Part shown: positions 59,012-64,000 of the stretch, in pieces
Numbering within the stretch: the stretch's first letter is position 1
Layout of the letters: every line of letters starts with the position of its first letter
Assembly (NCBI GenBank): GCA_014802325.1
Contig: JAAVCK010000026.1
Location: 174,135-238,134, forward strand
From: Bacteroides sp.
Lineage (GTDB): Bacteria > Bacteroidota > Bacteroidia > Bacteroidales > Muribaculaceae
DNA length: 64,000 nucleotides
Direction: 5' to 3'
Position numbers and translations under genes: made by a program
The notes under the pieces: generated by a model
Seen by the model: the letters and a program-made list of their open reading frames with translations, nothing else
Databases searched by the model: none
What the model was told of the DNA's origin: nothing

Positions 59012-59566
59012 TTATACTTCGGGCAGAGGAGTGCGTCGTCCCATCTCGCGGAATTGAGTAGGAGTCATACCTGTGGCCTGCTTGAAGCGGCTGCTCAGAT
59101 GCGGCACTGACGAAAATCCGGTGACATAGGCTATCTCACTGAGCGGTAACTGATCGTCGAGCAGTAATTCTTTAATTCGTTCGATGCGGAGAGCGGTGAA
59201 ATAGTTTTCGATGGTGCGCCCTTCGATGGCAGCGAATGTGCGCGAGATGGTGCGATACGATGCGTGGAGCGCATCGCTTAGCAGCGATGGAATATCAACG
59301 CGGATGCCATCAATGTTGCGCGACAGTTCTATAAGCCGGGTCTTTATGTCGGCCACCATCTCTTCATCGCGCGAGCGTATCACTTCAAACCCTTCTTTGC
59401 GCAGAGCGTCGTCGAGGCGCGAAATGTCGGCATCTGTAGGAGTGCCCTCTACCGTTACGGCTCCAAGTTCCACTCCGAGGAGATTCAGAGCGGGAATCGA
59501 GGACGCCACTTCAGCCACTTTAGCCACGCAGTGGCGGCATACCATATTTTTGATTTTGATTTTCAC
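59012..59566 (-). CDS. AraC-type regulator with N-terminal HMA-like metal domain
   Basis: A 184-residue protein. Residues 1-65 resemble a heavy-metal-associated ferredoxin-like domain with MVCRHC (C10, C13), followed by strands matching the HMA fold (LNLLGVELGAVTVEG). Residues about 70-95 form a linker helix. Residues about 100-184 are an AraC DNA-binding domain with two helix-turn-helix units (RIERIKELLLDDQLPLSEIAYVTGFSSVPHLSSRFKQATGMTPTQFR). It most likely senses a thiol-binding metal and controls the permease gene that follows. A TAAATTTG -7 box lies at 59572-59579 (minus strand), only a few bases before the start. Confidence 0.85.
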   Translation of the reverse strand: MKIKIKNMVCRHCVAKVAEVASSIPALNLLGVELGAVTVEGTPTDADISRLDDALRKEGFEVIRSRDEEMVADIKTRLIELSRNIDGIRVDIPSLLSDALHASYRTISRTFAAIEGRTIENYFTALRIERIKELLLDDQLPLSEIAYVTGFSSVPHLSSRFKQATGMTPTQFREMGRRTPLPEV

Positions 59567-59571
59567 GACGG

Positions 59572-59579
59572 CAAATTTA
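59572..59579 (-). promoter_or_regulatory. -7 box of the HMA-AraC regulator gene
   Basis: CAAATTTA is TAAATTTG on the minus strand and ends only five bases before ATG 59566. Like the one at 17889, it would give an almost leaderless message. Confidence 0.45.
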
Positions 59580-59588
59580 GTAAAAAAA

Positions 59589-59612
59589 CTGCAACCCCGG
59601 TGGGGATTGCAG
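59589..59612 (-). terminator. Terminator of the small lipoprotein gene
   Basis: CTGCAACCCC (59589-59598) pairs with GGGG-A-TTGCAG (59602-59612) with one bulge. On the minus strand seven T follow. Confidence 0.85.
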
Positions 59613-59640
59613 CTGAGAATTAAGGAGAACGGGTAAATTA

Positions 59641-60120
59641 TCAGTCCGCCGGATTGACGGTATTCACAACAGTGCCGCCTTCGGTGGTATTATCACCATA
59701 GCCGGGAATTTCTTCGGCCGACGCCACTATTTTTAATTTATAGTAGAGATTGAATGTTGCGAGTGCTTTATCTTCCTGCGCGAGTGTGCCTGACAACTGA
59801 AGCAGATGATTTCCGAGTGGCATAAATTCGGTGTCAAATGTGATGCCATAGGGCATTACGTCGGAAGTACCGATATATTCATAGTCCAGCGAATAGTTCA
59901 CCCGACCCACAAGGGCATTGCCGGTGCCCTGAGCGGGTACGGCATATACTGAAGTGATGGAGAACGGTTCACCCTGAACTATGTATAACACTCCGTCGAC
60001 ATCTACGGCTCCTTCATAAGTGAGTTGTACGGTAGCCTGCGGCAGATCATTATCGTCGTCGCAAGCGGCGAGCAATCCGAGGACCGGTAATGCCAAAAGC
60101 AGATATAAGAATTTTTTCAT
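59641..60120 (-). CDS. Small lipoprotein of unknown function
   Basis: A 159-residue lipoprotein (signal ending LGLLAAC, then DDDNDLP, an acidic tag typical of surface lipoproteins here). The mature part looks like a single Ig-like beta sandwich (ATVQLTYEGAVDVDGVLYIVQGEPFSITSVYAVPAQ, then FMPLGNHLLQLSGTLAQ). It is flanked by terminators on both sides, so it is a separate transcript within the metal-related region. No cysteine or histidine cluster suggests metal binding. Confidence 0.7.
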   Translation of the reverse strand: MKKFLYLLLALPVLGLLAACDDDNDLPQATVQLTYEGAVDVDGVLYIVQGEPFSITSVYAVPAQGTGNALVGRVNYSLDYEYIGTSDVMPYGITFDTEFMPLGNHLLQLSGTLAQEDKALATFNLYYKLKIVASAEEIPGYGDNTTEGGTVVNTVNPAD

Positions 60121-60165
60121 AATAGATTATTGTTATTGAGTTGACTCTATCTAAAAAACAAATGT

Positions 60166-60195
60166 AGCGCGTCAAGGTTCAAGCCCTGACGCGCT
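60166..60195 (-). terminator. Hairpin between bioB and the small lipoprotein gene
   Basis: AGCGCGTCA (60166-60174) pairs with TGACGCGCT (60187-60195) around a 12-base loop. A second smaller hairpin, GCTATCA/TGATAGC (60229-60235 with 60243-60249), lies just after the bioB stop. Confidence 0.65.
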
Positions 60196-60257
60196 GCAAA
60201 AGTTAAAAGAGTTTATCTACGTAGCTTCGCTATCACGTACGATGATAGCAGGCCGAT

Positions 60258-61229
60258 TCAGAAATTGAGTCCTGCTTCGTGGAAGAGTTTGCGGTCGTCG
60301 GCTATAGTGTTGCTGACAGTAGTGAGCATGTCACCCATAAGCACGCCGTTCATTCCGCCGGTCATAATGCGGAGCATGGATTTGTGACTGAGACGCATGC
60401 GTCCTCCGGCAAACCGGAGTGATTTCGTGGGAAGAATGAAGCGAAACAGTGCAACCGTGCGGATGATGTCTTCCTCGCTGATCAAGGGCGTATGCTCCAA
60501 AGGAGTCCCCGGAATGGGGTTGAGGATATTGATAGGCACTGAATCTACTCCCAGCTCTGCCAGCTCAAATGCGAAATCTATGCGGTCATCCATTGTTTCA
60601 CCCATACCTATGATGCCTCCGGAGCATACTTCCAGACCGCATTTGCGGGCGGCTGCTATAGTGCGCCGTTTGTCGTCAGGAGTGTGGGACGTACACAAGG
60701 TTGGGAAAAATTTTGAGGAAGTTTCCATATTGCAGTGGTAGCGCTTTACGCCGGCATCCTTAAGCATTTTCATCTCTTCTTCGCCGAGCAGTCCCATAGA
60801 TGCGCACAAATACAGATTGGTCTCTTTGGTGAGACGGCTGTAGGTGGCGCAGAATTTCTCAAGGTCATGCTTAGAAACGGTACGACCGCTCGTTACGAGC
60901 GAAAATTTCCGTATCCCTGCTCGGTCGTTGGCTTCGGCAGCCCGAAGCACTTCGTTGTCATCGAGAAAATTGTAGGTTTCGCATCCGGTGTGGTGACGCG
61001 TGGCCTGAGCGCACCATTTGCAATCTTCGCCGCACAGTCCGCTGCGCGCATTTACGATAGAGCAAGAGTCGACATCCGTGCCCTGCCAGTGACGACAAAT
61101 TTCATTCGCGACATCACACAACGCATCGAGATCGGGGTATTGTGCGGCGCGCACTGCTTCATCGTGAGTGATGCTTTCGCCTCTCAACCCTTTGTCTCTT
61201 ATCGCTTCAAGTAATTCAATGTTTTGCAT
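60258..61229 (-). CDS. bioB: Biotin synthase
   Basis: A 323-residue radical SAM enzyme that inserts sulfur into dethiobiotin. The 4Fe-4S motif is C66-x3-C70-x2-C73 (GLCGEDCKWCAQ). The downstream YHCNMETSSKFFPTLC, GGIIGMGETMDDR and NILNPIPGTPLE motifs complete the family pattern, and the arginine of the 2Fe-2S site lies near FAGGRM. It follows the HMA protein gene by 20 bp on the same strand. No other biotin genes are in the window. Confidence 0.95.
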   Translation of the reverse strand: MQNIELLEAIRDKGLRGESITHDEAVRAAQYPDLDALCDVANEICRHWQGTDVDSCSIVNARSGLCGEDCKWCAQATRHHTGCETYNFLDDNEVLRAAEANDRAGIRKFSLVTSGRTVSKHDLEKFCATYSRLTKETNLYLCASMGLLGEEEMKMLKDAGVKRYHCNMETSSKFFPTLCTSHTPDDKRRTIAAARKCGLEVCSGGIIGMGETMDDRIDFAFELAELGVDSVPINILNPIPGTPLEHTPLISEEDIIRTVALFRFILPTKSLRFAGGRMRLSHKSMLRIMTGGMNGVLMGDMLTTVSNTIADDRKLFHEAGLNF

Positions 61230-61249
61230 TGACGAGGATATTTTATTCT

Positions 61250-61594
61250 TTAGTTCTTACCGGTAGTCTTGCTGCAATTCCGGCATGAGTCGGCAGCTGC
61301 GGAATTACGACCCTCATCAAGTATGATGGCTTTATATTTGATTTTGTCGAATGCCTTAATGATTTTTTCTTCATCGGTCTTGTCGGCATCATATACCACT
61401 GTTACAACCTGACCTTTCAGGTCGGTGGAAATCTGATGTACGCCTTTCTCGAAGCGGATATTCTTTTTTATCTTGTTTTCGCAGTTGGAGCACGACATCT
61501 GAGGTAGTGTGGTGACTCGTAAAGTTTTCAGGTCTTTGGCCGAACCAATAAGGGCTGTCAGACAAATCAAGCCAAATAAGAGAAGTTTTTTCAT
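61250..61594 (-). CDS. Periplasmic heavy-metal-associated (HMA) protein
   Basis: A 114-residue protein with a signal peptide (MKKLLLFGLICLTALIGSA). The HMA domain carries PQMSCSNCENKIKKNI (C35, C38) and the usual beta-alpha-beta-beta-alpha-beta order. A second CxxC (SCRNC, C104 and C107) lies in the short tail, which is unusual. It probably binds Cu, Zn or a similar ion in the periplasm. It lies 40 bp after the TonB receptor gene and 20 bp before bioB. Confidence 0.88.
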   Translation of the reverse strand: MKKLLLFGLICLTALIGSAKDLKTLRVTTLPQMSCSNCENKIKKNIRFEKGVHQISTDLKGQVVTVVYDADKTDEEKIIKAFDKIKYKAIILDEGRNSAAADSCRNCSKTTGKN

Positions 61595-61634
61595 TTTATC
61601 TTACTATTTAAGTTTATATATTATAATTTCAACA

Positions 61635-63683
61635 TTATAGTCTTCCGAAATTGACGCGGATACCCACATATGCCATAGCACCGTGGATAGGACCCCATAC
61701 GGTGGTGGGTTCAAAATATTCGCTCCATGGATCATGGCTCCACACCACGGGATTTTTTTGCTTGAAATTCGTTAGATTTTCTCCTCCGGCATATATGGAA
61801 AAATGACGGAACCAGCGGGTGGCCTGTATATTCAGTTGGGGAAATGCCTTGAAGCGCGTTCCCCAACTCATGTTGCCGTCGGGGAGCATGTAAGGGGCAG
61901 GCAATCTGCCGCCGCCATTCATCTGAAAAGTCGCATCAAACTGCCATAGCTCTAACGGTGTGGAATATGTCACAGTCAGAAGAGCCTTATATCGGCTTGT
62001 AAGAGGCTTTTCCAGAAGTTTGCCGCCATAAGTCGATTTCACATCATTAAGTCGGTATGCGCCTGTCGCAGAAAGGCCGAAGGGCGATTCCCATGTCAAG
62101 TCGGCCTGGAATGTATGTGAATATGACTTTCCGTTGAGTTGAGATATAGTCAGCATGCCGGGTGATGTGTCGTAGTCTACCACTGCCTGTGACTTGAAAT
62201 CAGTGTAAAAATATTCGGTATTAAGTATCAACTTATGGCTTCCGACATATAGAGTGTAGTCGGCCGACAATCCATAGTTCCATGCTTCTTCCTGCTTAAG
62301 CTGATCCACAACCATAGTGCGCCCTGATGCAAGCAGATTGTTATATTCGGCCCAAGGATGCACGGTGCGATAACCTTTTCCGGCCGAGGCTCTGAGATTA
62401 AGCCCGTCGACAGGAGTATATTTAATATTAAATCGCGGAGTCATAAACCACTTATAATAGCTGCTGTAGTCACCGCGCAGTCCGGCCATAAGGGTCAGTC
62501 GGTCGCTGTGGGTAAATGTGTATTGCAGATATGCTCCCCCCACGCTCTCGCGCTCGCGGATATACTCCGGATTACAGTCAGGGTCATGAGTGGTTTTCAA
62601 GTGTTGCCCGAGATAATCGTAACTGAGACTGAGTCCTGCCGATAGATTATGATGTTCGCTCAAATCCGTTTCATACATCAGTCGGGCATATATGTCCTTT
62701 TCATTTACCCAATATCCTTTTCTGCCGAAGTTGGCGTCAAGCTGATGCATATTTGCCGTAGCCATTAATGCAATGTTACCGTTTCGTTCTGAGTCAATCA
62801 CATATGCGTGCTTCATATATGCCTCGTAGCGACGGGTGTATAGGTCAATAATATAAGGGTCAGACATATCCGCCGCGGCGTGACGGTGGTCGGATATCTG
62901 CCCGGCTTCGCTTTTCTCATTGATCAATGCTATGCCGCCATGAAATATGTATCGGCCTGAGCGCCATTGCCAACGATTGTTGAGGTTTACCTGACGGATA
63001 TCGGGCATGTCGGCAAAGCCGTCATGATTGCCATCATGTGTGCCGAATCGGTCTTCAAAATGCGCAAGCAGTTCGGTGGAAAGTCCTTCTTTGATTTTGA
63101 TGTTTCCCTCGGCATTGAGTTCGAGTTTCATGTCGGTATCAAAATATGCGTTGGCCGTGAATCCAGGCTCATCCTGCGGCTTGAGATACTCTACGTTGAT
63201 CTGCCCGGTGATAGATTCATAGCCGTTTTTCACCGTGCTGCTGCCTTTCGACACCGATATGCTTTTCATCCATGGCCCCGGTACATATCTGAACGAGTAG
63301 GGTAGAGCCGCACCTCGAAATGCCGGCATTGATTCTGTCAGCATCTGCACATATGTACCACTCAGTCCGAGAAGTTTAATCTGACGGGCTCCGGTAGCAG
63401 CGTCAGAATAGCTCACATCTACCGAGGGCGAAGTGGTGAAACTCTCGCCAAGATTGCAGCAAGCTGCCTTAAAGAGTTCAAGTTGGTTTATAATAGATTT
63501 GTTCTCGACACTGACCGATTTCAGAGTGCCGCTTCTCTTTCGGGTAATTACCACCTCGTTGAGCTCGCTGGAAAGAGTGGTATCCGACAGTTCTTGAGCA
63601 TGACAGTGCATAGTATTGCACATTGCCACAAGAGCAGCGATAATGATGATGCTGTATGTGTTCCTTACACAGGATTCAGTCAT
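61635..63683 (-). CDS. TonB-dependent receptor, metal-locus type
   Basis: A 682-residue outer membrane receptor (signal ending CHAQ). LNEVVITRKRSG is TonB-box-like, and the plug includes LFKAACCNLGESF, ATGARQIKLLGLSGTYVQML and KGSSTVKNGYESITGQINV. The barrel closes with MAYVGIRVNFGRL. Unlike SusC proteins it lacks the N-terminal carboxypeptidase-like domain. The plug cysteine pair and His-rich loops (DHRHAAADMSD; GTHDGNHDGF) fit a metal or metallophore substrate, as does the HMA gene behind it. The exact ligand is unknown. Confidence 0.88.
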   Translation of the reverse strand: MTESCVRNTYSIIIIAALVAMCNTMHCHAQELSDTTLSSELNEVVITRKRSGTLKSVSVENKSIINQLELFKAACCNLGESFTTSPSVDVSYSDAATGARQIKLLGLSGTYVQMLTESMPAFRGAALPYSFRYVPGPWMKSISVSKGSSTVKNGYESITGQINVEYLKPQDEPGFTANAYFDTDMKLELNAEGNIKIKEGLSTELLAHFEDRFGTHDGNHDGFADMPDIRQVNLNNRWQWRSGRYIFHGGIALINEKSEAGQISDHRHAAADMSDPYIIDLYTRRYEAYMKHAYVIDSERNGNIALMATANMHQLDANFGRKGYWVNEKDIYARLMYETDLSEHHNLSAGLSLSYDYLGQHLKTTHDPDCNPEYIRERESVGGAYLQYTFTHSDRLTLMAGLRGDYSSYYKWFMTPRFNIKYTPVDGLNLRASAGKGYRTVHPWAEYNNLLASGRTMVVDQLKQEEAWNYGLSADYTLYVGSHKLILNTEYFYTDFKSQAVVDYDTSPGMLTISQLNGKSYSHTFQADLTWESPFGLSATGAYRLNDVKSTYGGKLLEKPLTSRYKALLTVTYSTPLELWQFDATFQMNGGGRLPAPYMLPDGNMSWGTRFKAFPQLNIQATRWFRHFSIYAGGENLTNFKQKNPVVWSHDPWSEYFEPTTVWGPIHGAMAYVGIRVNFGRL

Positions 63684-63699
63684 ATGATTCTTTTGAAAC

Positions 63700-63800
63700 T
63701 CAAGTATAATAATAAGGAATAGCGACCTCTATCTGTGGATTCACCAAAGATACCGGGTCGCTACTCCGAATGTCATTCAAACAGCCTTGCGGCAGTTTAT
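63700..63800 (-). other. Structured leader of the TonB receptor gene
   Basis: On the minus strand, after the predicted start near 63799, come a GCC-GCAA-GGC tetraloop hairpin (about 63783-63792), a GAATG-A-CATTC hairpin (about 63769-63779), and a long hairpin formed by GGAGTAGCGACC (63756-63767) with GGAATAGCGACC as read on the plus strand at 63716-63727 (one mismatch), extended inside by TATCT/AGATA and TGG/CCA. No known riboswitch class is recognised. Confidence 0.5.
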
Positions 63801-63805
63801 CTATG

Positions 63806-63837
63806 CAAAAATAATAATTAATTTTAATACGGGCAAA
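63806..63837 (-). promoter_or_regulatory. Promoter of the TonB receptor operon
   Basis: On the minus strand TTTG (63834-63837) and TATTTTTG (63806-63813) are 20 bp apart. A second minus-strand TAATTTTG lies at 63904-63911. The remaining bases 63838-64000 hold no gene that I can support. Confidence 0.65.
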
Positions 63838-64000
63838 AAATTTGGAGGATTAAAGATGTAATTCAACCGTTGATAAGAAGATCCTACTCTCAACAGGCAA
63901 GTGCAAAATTAGCGATTAAACGGAAGAATACATTTTTTGGAGTATCAAAATTTAGCTTTTCGCGCGGTCTTCGGTTTAGCTTATGCTGTATTTTGCGAAT

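Noticed and set aside
1..64000. tRNA or rRNA genes, CRISPR arrays, prophage or plasmid functions
   Set aside because: Intergenic gaps were read for cloverleaf-like CCA-ended segments, repeats with regular spacers and integrase or Rep genes; none was seen.

Overview
The window looks like chromosome from a gut Bacteroidales, most likely a Muribaculaceae-type organism. Several things point there: a SusC/SusD pair, Bacteroidetes-only families (DUF5119, DUF3575, DUF4831, DUF4922, DUF5103, DUF6249, BtuG-type propeller lipoprotein), MKK-type lipoprotein signals, C-terminal tails of the type IX secretion kind, and many promoters of the Bacteroidetes sigma-ABfr form (TAnnTTTG at -7, often with TTTG about 19-20 bp upstream). 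No rRNA, tRNA, CRISPR array, transposase or prophage genes were seen. Genes are tightly packed and many overlap by 1-4 bases. Genus-level placement is inference.

Layout. 1-0.9 kb: a CreD-like pair in which a stand-alone CreD C-terminal membrane half precedes a gene that begins like CreD and runs off the window. 1-4.4 kb: a three-gene fimbrillin operon (OmpA-like/DUF3575 protein, DUF5119 lipoprotein, fimbrillin). 4.5-7.1 kb: a sugar O-acetyltransferase and a type I pullulanase, convergent on a shared terminator. 7.5-17.8 kb: a polysaccharide-use locus with SusC, SusD, a small secreted protein and a large multidomain PL1 pectate lyase; pectin-like glycan is the inferred substrate. 17.9-22.3 kb: housekeeping cluster (tRNA nucleotidyltransferase, uracil-DNA glycosylase, C_GCAxxG_C_C protein, T9SS plug protein, DUF3109). 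22.3-38.3 kb: mixed core genes (Nnr, DUF4831, TypA, HD hydrolase, IlvE, LolA-like protein, TrxB, RecR, YjbQ, MFS carrier, AI-2E family protein, aldolase, ferredoxin).

38.4-47.0 kb: six overlapping genes on the minus strand (NamZ exo-muramidase, AmpG/MurT-type permease, SpoIID protein, DUF4922 protein with a GalT/Ap4A-phosphorylase signature, two-module glycosyltransferase, amidase with inserted golvesin-like domain). I read this as a peptidoglycan-fragment scavenging or remodelling operon; the roles of its DUF4922 and glycosyltransferase members appear undefined. 47.1-48.4 kb: glutamate dehydrogenase. 48.7-50.0 kb: an ECF sigma factor between two small membrane proteins. 50.0-55.6 kb: a cobalamin riboswitch followed by btuB, a btuG-like gene, btuF and btuC, with no btuD ATPase in the operon.

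55.6-57.6 kb: HtrA-type protease and a small acidic protein. 57.7-63.7 kb: a metal-handling region with an SO_0444-type permease carrying a C-terminal HMA domain, an HMA-AraC fusion regulator, a lipoprotein, BioB, a periplasmic HMA protein and a TonB-dependent receptor. A perfect 15-bp inverted repeat sits at the permease promoter, and the receptor has a long structured leader. The most interesting places are the muropeptide operon, the HMA-AraC regulator with its putative operator, the receptor leader, and the split CreD pair.
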